A stretch of 11,436 bases of DNA from JACVRW01 sp034664005 (GTDB taxonomy: Bacteria > Actinomycetota > Thermoleophilia > Solirubrobacterales > Thermoleophilaceae), in assembly GCA_034664005.1 (NCBI GenBank), contig JAXDIL010000100.1:1-11436 (forward strand). The letters are read 5' to 3'. The notes beneath the pieces are model-generated. The model was not told the origin of the DNA and made no database searches. It saw only the letters and a list, made by a program, of their open reading frames with translations. Both the position numbers and the translations under genes were made by a program. Numbering within the stretch: position 1 is the first letter of the stretch; the number at the start of each line of letters is the position of its first letter. This document shows, piece after piece, positions 1 through 7,097 of this stretch.

Positions 1-31
1 GATTGCACGCGCGCTGGCGCGGCCTATCCGA

Positions 32-340
32 ATGGACATGGCATCCGATACACGGACATCTCAGACGAAGACGACGACGGATCACGAGGAGATCCGCCGC
101 TGGGTCGAGGAGCACGGCGGCAGGCCGGCGCGTGTGCGCGAAACCGGCGCCGGCGACGACCCCGGCGTGCTGCGCATCGACTTCCCCGGCGGGACGGGCG
201 AGGAAGAGCTCGAGCAGATCTCGTGGGACGACTGGTTCCAGAAGTTCGACGAGGCCGGGCTGGCCTTCCTCTACCAGGAGCAGAAGGCGGACCGAGAGGA
301 CAGCACCTTCTTCAAGCTGGTGCGCCGCGACGCCGACTGA
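32..340 (+). CDS. Small conserved hypothetical protein, 102 aa
   Basis: The protein is acidic, soluble and has no signal peptide or membrane segment. After a polar N-terminus of about 18 residues it reads as one small domain: EEIRRWVEEHGG, then GDDPGVLRIDFPG, then a conserved-looking aromatic/acidic core ISWDDWFQKFDE and LAFLYQE, ending FFKLVRR. From memory, similar short proteins are common in Actinobacteria and other soil bacteria and are often mislabelled as 1,4-alpha-glucan branching enzyme because of weak matches; no enzymatic function is visible here. No clear Shine-Dalgarno precedes the ATG at 32, and a second ATG at 38 is an equally possible start. It lies 10 bp upstream of the membrane protein gene on the same strand. 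It has no evident link to the methyl-transfer cluster. Confidence 0.8.
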   Translation: MDMASDTRTSQTKTTTDHEEIRRWVEEHGGRPARVRETGAGDDPGVLRIDFPGGTGEEELEQISWDDWFQKFDEAGLAFLYQEQKADREDSTFFKLVRRDAD

Positions 341-341
341 C

Positions 342-353
342 GGAGAGCCACTG
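342..353 (+). promoter_or_regulatory. Ribosome binding site deciding a probable CTG start
   Basis: GGAGA at 342-346 lies 4 nt before an in-frame CTG at 351. The frame has no ATG until 537 and no GTG until 462, but the encoded protein already looks like real sequence from about residue 1 of the CTG reading (VLGLLGAPGLAHELAEQL). Confidence 0.4.
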
Positions 354-1400
354 GTCCTAGGGCTGCTGGGCGCCCCGGGCCTGGCTCACGAGCTCGCCGA
401 GCAGCTCGCGGACGAACTGCCTCCGCTCCTGAGCGAGCGCCTTCCGGGCAGCCGCTGGGAGGTGGTGGTCCAGCTGGAGGGACTCGCGGGCTGGACCGGC
501 GGCGACGTCGACCTCGTCAGGATCGCCCGCGAGCGCATGCTCCGGGAGGGTTGGGAGCTCGCGGTCTGCCTCACCGACCTGCCCGTGCTGGTCGGCCGGC
601 GCCCGGTCACGGCGCATGCGAGCGTGTCGCTGCGGGTGGGGCTCGTGTCGGTGCCCGCGCTCGGTGTCATCAACCTCGAGAGCAAGGTCCGCGAGGCGGT
701 GCTGCGCCTTGTCGACCGGATCCTCCGCCCGAGCGAGCGCGGTCGCCGCAGCCGCTGGGCGGCGCGCCTCCGGCCCTCGCCCGTCGGGCGGGCGCAGCGA
801 CCCGACGACGAGACCGTGCGCTACGTCACCGGCCTGGGCGGCGGCAACCTGCGCCTGCTCGTCGGCATGGTCCGCGCCAACCGCCCGTGGGGCCTCGCCG
901 CCGGCCTCTCGCGTGCGCTGGTGGCGGCGCTCGGGACCACGGCGCTGGCGCTCGCCTCCCCGGGCATCTGGCACATCGCCGACCCCATGGGCTGGGGGCG
1001 GCTGCTCGCCCTGGGGCTCGCATCGGTGCTGATCATCTGCCTGACGCTGGTCGTGGTCCACGGCCTCTGGGAGCGCAGCCCCGACCCGCGAGCCAGGCAG
1101 CGCGTGATGCTCTTCAACCTGGCCACGGCCCTCACGATCGCGCTCGGCTTCCTGACGCTCTACGCCGCTCTCCTCGCGGTTACGGTCGGCGCTGCGTTCG
1201 CGCTGATACCGCAGGAGGCGATCAGGCTCGAGCTGGGGCACGACGTCGGGGCGGGCGACTATCTGCGGCTCGCGTGCCTGGTGAGCTCGCTGGCCACCCT
1301 CGGAGGTGCGCTCGGCTCTGCGGTCGAGACCGAGCAGGCGGTGCGCGCCGCGGCCTACGGCTACCGGGAGGAGGAGGACGGCGAGGAGGACGACGCGTGA
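351..1400 (+). CDS. Predicted membrane protein with soluble N-terminal domain; probable CTG start
   Basis: With a CTG start the product is 349 aa. Residues 1-125 form a soluble alpha/beta-like domain (GLLGAPGLAHELAEQL, WEVVVQLEGL, ELAVCLTDLP, then VPALGVINLESKVREAVLRL). Residues 130-150 are Arg-rich. Hydrophobic segments follow at about 184-208, 217-239, 255-286 (long enough for one or two helices) and 304-325. The C-terminus is a short acidic run, EEEDGEEDDA. I recall similar unnamed actinobacterial proteins with the same beginning and the CLTDLP motif, but cannot name a function. The ATG at 537 and GTG at 462 would delete conserved-looking sequence, so I prefer CTG at 351. The 3' end overlaps the convergent GMC oxidoreductase gene by 40 bp, leaving no room for a separate terminator between them. 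Confidence 0.7.
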   Translation: MVLGLLGAPGLAHELAEQLADELPPLLSERLPGSRWEVVVQLEGLAGWTGGDVDLVRIARERMLREGWELAVCLTDLPVLVGRRPVTAHASVSLRVGLVSVPALGVINLESKVREAVLRLVDRILRPSERGRRSRWAARLRPSPVGRAQRPDDETVRYVTGLGGGNLRLLVGMVRANRPWGLAAGLSRALVAALGTTALALASPGIWHIADPMGWGRLLALGLASVLIICLTLVVVHGLWERSPDPRARQRVMLFNLATALTIALGFLTLYAALLAVTVGAAFALIPQEAIRLELGHDVGAGDYLRLACLVSSLATLGGALGSAVETEQAVRAAAYGYREEEDGEEDDA

Positions 1401-3064
1401 GCCGCGTCCTCGCCGTGACGGTAGAACTCGACCGGCTCGGCGGGCAGCGGCGTGTTGCCGAGGATCAGATCGGCCGACTTCTCCGCGGCCATCATCACCG
1501 GCGCGTAGATGTTGCCGTTGGTCACGTACGGGAACACCGAGGCGTCGACCACGCGCAGGCCCTCGGTGCCACGCACACTCATCGTCAGCGGGTCGACGAC
1601 GGACAGCTCGTCGGTCCCCATCCGACAGGTGCAGGACGGGTGGAGCGCCGTCTCGGCATCCTTCGCGACCCAGTCGAGGATCTGCTCGTCGGTCTCGACC
1701 GCACGCCCCGGCGATAGCTCGCCCGCGCTGAACGGCTCGAACGCGGGCGCGTCCAGGATGCTGCGCGTGACCCGGACCGCTTCGATCCACTCGCGCCTGT
1801 CGTTCTCGGTCGACAGGTAGTTGAAGCGCAGCGCGGGCTTGTCGCGCGGGTCGCGGCTGACGATCTTGCAGGTGCCGCGCACGTCCGAGTACATCGGACC
1901 CACGTGCACCTGGTAGCCGTGGCCGCCGCCGCCCTCGGGCAGCGTGCCGTCGTAGCGAACCGCGATCGGGAGGAAGTGGTACATCAGGTTCGGGTAGCGC
2001 ACCTCGTCGTTGCCGCGCACGAAGCCGCCGGCCTCGAAGTGGTTCGTCGCGCCGGGGCCGCTCTTTCGCAGCAGCCACTCCAGTCCCACGAGCGGGCGCC
2101 TCTTCATCGCGAAGTAGGGCGCCATCGTCACGGGCTGCTTCGAGCCGTGCTGGACGTAGACCTCGAGGTGGTCCTGGAGGTTCTCCCCCACACCCGGCAG
2201 GTCCGAGACGACGTCGATCCCAAGCTGCGCGAGCTCGCCGGCCGCCCCCACCCCGGAGAGCTGGAGGAGCTGCGGCGAGTTGATCGCGCCGCCGCAGACG
2301 ATCACCTCGCCCGCGCGCGCCGTGCGCTTCCCGCGACCGCGCCGCGCGTACTCGACACCGACCGCGCGCGTGCCCTCGAACACGATGCGCGTCGTGAACG
2401 CGCGCGTCTCAACAGACAGGTTGGGGCGGTCCATCACGGGGTGCAGGTACGCGCGAGCGGCCGACAGGCGCTTCCCGTCATGCACGTTCCTGTCGAAGGC
2501 GGCGAAGCCCTCCTGGCGATAGCCGTTCACGTCGTCGGTGAGCGGGTAGCCGGCCTGCTGGACCGCCTCGAAGAATGCGTCGAAGAGCGGCCCCTGCGCC
2601 GGCCCGCGCTCGAGCACGAGCGGGCCGTCGTGGCCGCGGAACGGATCGCCCGCCTCCGCCGCGAGGCAGTTCTCCATGCGCTTGAAGTACGGGAGACAGT
2701 GCGCGTAGTCCCAGCTCTCCATCCCCGCGTCGGAGCCCCAGCGCTCGTAGTCGAGCGGGTTGCCGCGCTGGAAGATCATCCCGTTGATCGAGCTCGACCC
2801 GCCGAGCACCTTGCCGCGCGCGTGGTAGACGCGCCGGCCGCCCATGTACGGCTCCGGCTCGGACTCGTACTTCCAGTCGTAGAAGCGGCTGCCGATCGGG
2901 AACGCAAGCGCCGCCGGCATGTGGATGAAGACGTCCCACGGATAGTCGGGGCGCCCCGCCTCGAGCACGAGCACGCTTGTGCCGGGGTCCGCCGACAGCC
3001 GGTTGGCCAGCGCGCTGCCCGCCGAGCCCCCGCCGACGATCACGAAGTCGTAGGTGGGCGTCAC
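1361..3064 (-). CDS. betA: GMC-family FAD oxidoreductase, choline dehydrogenase-like
   Basis: This 567-aa flavoenzyme has the usual length of BetA-type GMC oxidoreductases, which oxidise choline to betaine aldehyde. An FAD-binding Rossmann motif VIVGGGSAGSALANRL is at residues 8-23 with the ribose-binding acid in VLVLEAG at about 31-37. GMC signature 1 (ARGKVLGGSSSINGMIFQRG) is at about 82-101 and signature 2 (GAINSPQLLQLSGVG) lies mid-protein. The C-terminal HPSCTCRMGTD supplies the catalytic His (about 475) and TNGN the paired Asn (about 518); both strongly resemble BetA. The GTG start is chosen because it forms a 4-bp GTGA overlap with the membrane protein stop and has GAGG at 3076-3073. 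The C-terminus is a low-complexity Ser tail antisense to the neighbour's acidic tail. The neighbouring methyl-transfer and dimethylglycine dehydrogenase-like genes favour choline over other alcohols, but substrate is inferred. No betaine aldehyde dehydrogenase gene is in the window. Confidence 0.88.
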   Translation of the reverse strand: MTPTYDFVIVGGGSAGSALANRLSADPGTSVLVLEAGRPDYPWDVFIHMPAALAFPIGSRFYDWKYESEPEPYMGGRRVYHARGKVLGGSSSINGMIFQRGNPLDYERWGSDAGMESWDYAHCLPYFKRMENCLAAEAGDPFRGHDGPLVLERGPAQGPLFDAFFEAVQQAGYPLTDDVNGYRQEGFAAFDRNVHDGKRLSAARAYLHPVMDRPNLSVETRAFTTRIVFEGTRAVGVEYARRGRGKRTARAGEVIVCGGAINSPQLLQLSGVGAAGELAQLGIDVVSDLPGVGENLQDHLEVYVQHGSKQPVTMAPYFAMKRRPLVGLEWLLRKSGPGATNHFEAGGFVRGNDEVRYPNLMYHFLPIAVRYDGTLPEGGGGHGYQVHVGPMYSDVRGTCKIVSRDPRDKPALRFNYLSTENDRREWIEAVRVTRSILDAPAFEPFSAGELSPGRAVETDEQILDWVAKDAETALHPSCTCRMGTDELSVVDPLTMSVRGTEGLRVVDASVFPYVTNGNIYAPVMMAAEKSADLILGNTPLPAEPVEFYRHGEDAAHASSSSPSSSSR

Positions 3065-3717
3065 GACGCCCGCCTCGACGTGTCGAACTGCGCCACCACC
3101 GCGACGGTCAGCGCGGTCGCGATGAGGCCCCAGCCGGCGAGCTCGGCAGCCTCCTCGATCACGATCTCCGGCACGAAGCTGGCCCACTCGCGGATCGCGG
3201 GCGACAGGAGCTCGACGAACATGCCGGCGCCCAGCAATGCCAGTCCGCCGACGAGGAGCGGCTGCACCTCACCGCCGAGCTCGTCGCCGACCCGCCACAG
3301 GCCGAGCGCGACAATCGCGAGCAGAGGCAGGTACAGCACCGGCCAGACGTCGGCGCCATAGCGCTGCGACGCGCCGATCGCATCGACCACGGTCCGTCCC
3401 AGCCACTCGTGGACCTGGACGATGTCGTCGAAGGAAAAGAAGGCGAGCACGCCGGCCAGGATGACGAGCCCGGTCCGCCGTGCGGGGAAGCGCACGGCGA
3501 GCAGCAGCACGAGCAGAGCGGCGGCGAACTGTGCCACGGAGCCCTGCCAGGCCGCGACGCTGCCCTCCGCATCCGAGTCGAGGGCCGGATGGCGGCGGTC
3601 GAGGACGACGACATCCAGAAAATGCAGACCCGACTGCACGACAACCGCTGCTGCTGTGATCGCGATGCCAAGCTTCGCGACCCCTGAGAGGGCGAGTGTC
3701 CGGACGCGCGTCGCCAC
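3061..3717 (-). CDS. Uncharacterised multi-pass membrane protein in the corrinoid operon
   Basis: This 218-aa protein has about six hydrophobic segments, near residues 12-38, 61-77, 82-100, 124-142, 152-172 and 190-211. I do not recognise the family by name. Acidic and histidine residues sit at or inside membrane segments: H32 and D35 in LHFLDV, D97, D98, H103 and E104 in SFDDIVQVHE, and E184, E188, E189 and E192 in EIVIEEAAEL. This pattern could bind metal or carry protons, but that is speculation. The GTG start is 9 bp after the DUF1638 stop and in the same frame; no strong Shine-Dalgarno is visible, so translational coupling is likely. Its stop overlaps the BetA-like start by 4 bp. Its position inside the operon suggests a role linked to substrate handling or to an electron path for the flavoenzyme, without direct evidence. 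Confidence 0.8.
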   Translation of the reverse strand: MATRVRTLALSGVAKLGIAITAAAVVVQSGLHFLDVVVLDRRHPALDSDAEGSVAAWQGSVAQFAAALLVLLLAVRFPARRTGLVILAGVLAFFSFDDIVQVHEWLGRTVVDAIGASQRYGADVWPVLYLPLLAIVALGLWRVGDELGGEVQPLLVGGLALLGAGMFVELLSPAIREWASFVPEIVIEEAAELAGWGLIATALTVAVVAQFDTSRRAS

Positions 3718-3726
3718 CCGATCACA

Positions 3727-4308
3727 CTAGGCGATGAGAGCCTCAAGCGCTCGCTCCAGACCGGAATCGCCCACCTCGCGCACCTCGAGCGGCAGCCCCA
3801 GGGCCGCCGCGGCCCGCTCCGCCGCCAGCTTCGTGCCAAGCGTCGGGCGCTGTGCCAGCCACATCACGCGTGTGTAGTTGCCGAAGTACTCGTCGCGGAG
3901 CTCGGGGTGGCGGTCGAGGCCGAGCTCGCGCAGCACGGTGTGCTCGAAGGTGCGGGCGAGGAAGTCGGTCAGGAAGTAGGTGCCGGGCTCCTCCTCGAGC
4001 GCCTCGCGAACCTCGTCGCGCCCGAACAGGTCGTAGCAGTGCTGCCCCTGCAACATGTGGACCTCGCGGCGTGACACGAGTGCGTCGAGCGCGCCGTAGG
4101 TGCCGCAGTCCGCGTACGCGACGGCCACACGGTCGTAGCCGGCGGCGAGCTGCTCGAGACGCGCGTCCACCTCGCCGGGGATCTGTTCGGGGCGGTTGTG
4201 CAGCAGCGCCGGCACCGGGTGCACGTCGATCTCCCAGCCACGGCGACGCGCGATCTTGCGCACGTCCGCCGCGAGGGCGCCGCAGGCGATGACGGCGGTG
4301 CCACTCAT
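3727..4308 (-). CDS. DUF1638-family protein
   Basis: The 193-aa soluble protein fits the DUF1638 family (Pfam PF07796), which from general knowledge is often encoded beside corrinoid-dependent methyltransferases but has no established function. Three cysteines stand in motif-like settings: C9 in VIACGAL, C68 in YADCGTYG and C91 in LQGQHCYDLFG, along with H30, H37 and H90. They could form a metal or corrinoid-contact site (inference). Further aromatic-rich segments are TYFLTDFLARTFEHTVLREL and EYFGNYTRVMWLAQ. The ATG overlaps the RACo-like stop codon as ATGA at 4305-4308 and no Shine-Dalgarno is seen, so translation should be coupled to the reactivase. Longer in-frame extension upstream of this ATG is an overlap artefact inside the RACo gene. 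It probably assists the methyl-transfer complex or its corrinoid. Confidence 0.87.
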   Translation of the reverse strand: MSGTAVIACGALAADVRKIARRRGWEIDVHPVPALLHNRPEQIPGEVDARLEQLAAGYDRVAVAYADCGTYGALDALVSRREVHMLQGQHCYDLFGRDEVREALEEEPGTYFLTDFLARTFEHTVLRELGLDRHPELRDEYFGNYTRVMWLAQRPTLGTKLAAERAAAALGLPLEVREVGDSGLERALEALIA

Positions 4309-6266
4309 CCCGGGAACGCCAGCTGGTCGATGAACGCGTCGTTGAAGTCGCTGCGGCCGGACAGCTCCACGTAGCGGACCTCGCCCAGGATCGAGCGCGC
4401 CTCGGCTCGCTCGCGCAGCGACAGCGCGGCGATCTTCGCGCCCTCGCCCGCGACGTTGCCCGCCGACACGATCCGCGTCAGAGCGACACGGGGCACCAGC
4501 CCGATCCGCACCGCGCTGGCGGGCGACAGGTATTGCCCGAAGCTCCCGGCCAGGAGTACCTGGGACACATCCTCGGGCTCCATCCCCAACTCCCCGAAGA
4601 GGATCTTCCAACCGGTGGCTATTGAGGCTTTCGCGAACTGGAGCTCGCGGATGTCGCGCTGCGTCAGATACACCGAGTTGGCCGGATCGTCGCCCCCCTT
4701 CCAGGCGAGGACGAACACCCGCTCCTCGCCGATCTTCGTAAGTCGTGGGGCAAGTGAAGGCGACAGCTCCGACGCCTCGTCATCGGTCACGAAGCGGCCG
4801 GAATGATCGAGCAGGCCCGTGCGCACCAACTCGGAAACGGCATCCACGAGGCCCGAGCCACAGAGTCCGACAGGATCGGTATCACCGATGACCTCGAGGG
4901 TCAGGTCGTCGCCGAGCGCGACGCCCTCGATCGCGCCCTCGGCGGCGCGCATGCCGCAGCGGATCTGCGCGGCCTCGAACGCCGGGCCGGCGGGGGCGGC
5001 GGTGGCGACCACGCCCTCCTGGCTCCCGAGTGCGATCTCCGAGTTCGTGCCCACGTCGATGAACAGCCGGATGCGCTTGTCGCGCGTGAGGCCGGTGGCG
5101 AGCATCCCGGCCACGATGTCGCCGCCCACGTAGGCGCCTAGCGACGGGAACACGAACGCCGGCGCGCGCGCGTGCACCGGGATGCCGAGATCCGCGGCGA
5201 GCAGCTGAGGGAACTCGTGCGTGGTGACGATGAACGGCGCCATCGAGAGCGGCTCGGGGTCCATCCCGAGTGCCATCTGCGTCATCGTCACGTTGCCGCA
5301 GATGGTGATCTCGTAGACCTCGCCGGGATCGACGCCCGCCTCGGCGCAGACCTCCTCCGTGAGCTGCGCGAGCGTCTCCTGCGCTCGCGCCTGGAGCGCG
5401 TCGAGCGCGCCCTCGTCGAGCATCGTGGCCGACACGCGCGAGATCACGTCCGCGCCGAAGGGCTGCTGGCGGTTCAGCATCGACTCCACCGCCGCGGGCT
5501 GGCCGGTCTCGAGGTCGAGCAGCGTCGCCACCACGGTCGTCGTGCCCAGGTCGAACGCGAGCGCGAAGCGGCGCGTGCTGGTGTCGCCGGGCTCGATGTC
5601 GATCAGCAGGTCGTCGCAGACCACCGCGGTCACGTCGAAGTTCGAGTCGCGCAGCACCTTGCCGAGCGTGCGCAGCACGGGCAGCTCGACGCGCGGCTCG
5701 AGGTCGTCCAGCGCCTCCATGATGCGCTCGAGGTCCGAGCGCTGGTCCTCGAGCGAGGGCTCCTCGAGCACGATGTGGCGCTTCTGCACCGACGGCCGCA
5801 GGATCACGTGGCGGCCCACGCCCACGAGCGCCGCCTTCGGCCGCGTCTGGAGCGGCGGCACCTCGATCACGAGGTCGCCGCGCGCAGGGGCGCGGCAGGC
5901 GAGCCGCCAGCCGTCGTTCAGCTCGTCGGGGCTGAACGCGCGCGGATCGACCGTCGAGATCGGCAGCTCGCCCTCGACCACGCGCACCTTGCACTTCTTG
6001 CAGGTGCCGTGCCCGCCGCAGGTCGAGTCGATCGCGATGCCGTTCCAGCTCGCGGCGTCGAACACGGGCGTGCCGGTGGGCACGCGCACCTCCTGCCCCT
6101 CCGGCTCGAAGCGGACGTGCGCACGCTCGGCACCGTCCGACGGCGCCTCGAGCGCAGTGGACGAGGCCGCGGGCGTGCCCGCGGCGGAGTCATGCGCAGT
6201 GGACGAGGCCGCGGGCGTGCCCGCGGCGGAGTCATCCTCTACGAGATCAGGCCGCTTGGCGCGCAC
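4305..6266 (-). CDS. Corrinoid activation/reactivation protein, RACo type (2Fe-2S + ASKHA ATPase)
   Basis: Proteins of this family use ATP and a low-potential electron to restore corrinoid cofactors from inactive Co(II) to Co(I). The 653-aa product has an N-terminal plant-type 2Fe-2S domain at about residues 50-140, with ligands C83, C89, C92 and C124 (C-x5-C-x2-C pattern). A linker with a RACo-like middle domain follows. The ASKHA domain starts at about 233 (AFDLGTTTVVATLLD) and includes ICGNVTMTQM at 322-331, FIDVGTNSEIALG at 402-414, AAPAGPAFEAAQIRCGMR, VGLCGSGLVDAV at 466-477 and LLAGSFGQYL at 571-580. The GTG at 6266 is the only usable start that keeps the 2Fe-2S domain; it gives a 20-bp overlap with the upstream methyltransferase gene. 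Residues 11-39 are an Ala/Ser/Thr-rich insert made of a perfect 14-aa tandem duplication, which is odd for the family. It serves the corrinoid protein encoded two genes upstream. Confidence 0.93.
   Translation of the reverse strand: MRAKRPDLVEDDSAAGTPAASSTAHDSAAGTPAASSTALEAPSDGAERAHVRFEPEGQEVRVPTGTPVFDAASWNGIAIDSTCGGHGTCKKCKVRVVEGELPISTVDPRAFSPDELNDGWRLACRAPARGDLVIEVPPLQTRPKAALVGVGRHVILRPSVQKRHIVLEEPSLEDQRSDLERIMEALDDLEPRVELPVLRTLGKVLRDSNFDVTAVVCDDLLIDIEPGDTSTRRFALAFDLGTTTVVATLLDLETGQPAAVESMLNRQQPFGADVISRVSATMLDEGALDALQARAQETLAQLTEEVCAEAGVDPGEVYEITICGNVTMTQMALGMDPEPLSMAPFIVTTHEFPQLLAADLGIPVHARAPAFVFPSLGAYVGGDIVAGMLATGLTRDKRIRLFIDVGTNSEIALGSQEGVVATAAPAGPAFEAAQIRCGMRAAEGAIEGVALGDDLTLEVIGDTDPVGLCGSGLVDAVSELVRTGLLDHSGRFVTDDEASELSPSLAPRLTKIGEERVFVLAWKGGDDPANSVYLTQRDIRELQFAKASIATGWKILFGELGMEPEDVSQVLLAGSFGQYLSPASAVRIGLVPRVALTRIVSAGNVAGEGAKIAALSLRERAEARSILGEVRYVELSGRSDFNDAFIDQLAFPG
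6152..6235. repeat. Perfect 42-bp tandem duplication in the RACo-like gene, each copy with a hairpin
   Basis: Two identical adjacent 42-bp copies lie at 6152-6193 and 6194-6235. The length is a multiple of three, so the reading frame is kept and the protein gains a second DSAAGTPAASSTA block. Each copy contains a 9-bp inverted repeat with a 2-nt loop (6166-6185 and 6208-6227), so two GC-rich hairpins fall near the start of the coding sequence. The sequence identity suggests recent slippage. Confidence 0.95.
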
Positions 6267-7095
6267 GGTGCGCGGCGATCCAGTTGGCGCCCCACGGGTC
6301 GTGACCGAGGAGCAGGTCCGCGGCGCGCACGCTGTCCACGCACACCTTCGCGGTGCTCATGATCGCGCTCGTGAGGCCGGCGGCCATGGCCATCGGCAGG
6401 AACCCGGCGTTCAGCACGTGGCGCTCCGGCAGCCCGAACGACACGTTCGAGGCGCCGAGGCACATGTTCACGCCGAGCTCGTCGCGGATCAGGCTGATCG
6501 TCGCGAGCGTGGTCGTGACCGCCTCGGTGTCGGCGCCCACTGTCATCGCCAGCGGGTCGATCACGACGTCCTCGGGCGGGATCCCGTAGTCGCCGGCCAC
6601 CTTCACGATCTTGGTCGCGATCTCGAGCCGCTGCTGCGGCGTCTCGGGTATCCCGGTCTCGTCGTTGGCGAGGCCGATCACGGCCGCGCCGTGCTTCGCC
6701 ACGAGCGGCAGGATCTCCTCGAGCCGGTCGTCCTCCCCCGTCACCGAGTTCACGAGCGCCTTGCCCTCGTAGACGCCCAGTCCGGCCTCGAGCGCCTCGA
6801 TCACCGACGAGTCGATGCAGATCGGCAGATCGGTCGTCTGCTGGATCAGCTTCAGCATGTTCGTGAGGAGCTCGGCCTCGTCCACGAGCGGGATGCCCGC
6901 GTTCACGTCGAGCATGTCCGCGCCGGCCTCGACCTGCGCGTGCGTGTCGACGACGACGGTGTCGAGGTTGCCCTCGCGCAGCTCCTCCGAGAACTTCTTG
7001 CGGCTGGTCGGGTTGATGCGCTCGCCGATCACGCAGAACGGCTTGTCCGAGCCGATCGTGACGGTCTTGGTCTTGGAGCCGACGACGGTGTCCAT
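6247..7095 (-). CDS. Pterin-binding methyltransferase, methylcorrinoid:tetrahydrofolate type (MtgA/AcsE-like)
   Basis: The 282-aa protein has a single DHPS-like TIM barrel, as in the methyltetrahydrofolate:corrinoid methyltransferases AcsE, MtvA and MtgA. The opening motif VIGERINPTSRKKF is at residues 22-35. Pterin-site and barrel motifs follow: MLDVNAG (61-67), PICIDSS (91-97), VNSVTGE (115-121), LANDETGIP (142-150), VIDPLAMTVGAD (178-189) and LGASNVSFGLPER (213-225), whose Asn is the family's pterin-binding residue. It is too short for a full MetH. The expected role is to take the methyl group from the corrinoid protein and give it to tetrahydrofolate; the family can also run in reverse. 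The ATG is only 2 bp after the corrinoid protein's TAG and has no Shine-Dalgarno, so the two are probably co-translated. Its end overlaps the RACo-like gene by 20 bp. Confidence 0.92.
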   Translation of the reverse strand: MDTVVGSKTKTVTIGSDKPFCVIGERINPTSRKKFSEELREGNLDTVVVDTHAQVEAGADMLDVNAGIPLVDEAELLTNMLKLIQQTTDLPICIDSSVIEALEAGLGVYEGKALVNSVTGEDDRLEEILPLVAKHGAAVIGLANDETGIPETPQQRLEIATKIVKVAGDYGIPPEDVVIDPLAMTVGADTEAVTTTLATISLIRDELGVNMCLGASNVSFGLPERHVLNAGFLPMAMAAGLTSAIMSTAKVCVDSVRAADLLLGHDPWGANWIAAHRARQAA

Positions 7096-7097
7096 GG

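Noticed and set aside
1..31. Leading bases before the first gene, with a GC-rich inverted look.
   Set aside because: No promoter, ribosome binding site or RNA structure can be supported in so short a stretch.
357..2078. Long minus-strand open frame of 573 codons.
   Set aside because: It crosses the opposite-strand membrane protein and the BetA-like gene out of frame, is Arg-rich, and shows no domain.
1904..3361. Plus-strand open frame of 485 codons.
   Set aside because: Antisense to the BetA-like gene, with His/Arg/Ala-rich composition and no recognisable motif.
3718..3729. TAG stop of the DUF1638 gene is in the same frame as the membrane protein start, so read-through or pyrrolysine insertion could fuse them.
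   Set aside because: Only three codons separate TAG from a GTG start, no pyrrolysine genes are visible, and the BetA-like and reactivase junctions show normal coupled genes; an ordinary stop is simpler.
6152..6235. Direct repeats considered as a CRISPR array or recombination site.
   Set aside because: There are only two abutting copies without spacers and they preserve the reading frame, so this is a coding duplication.
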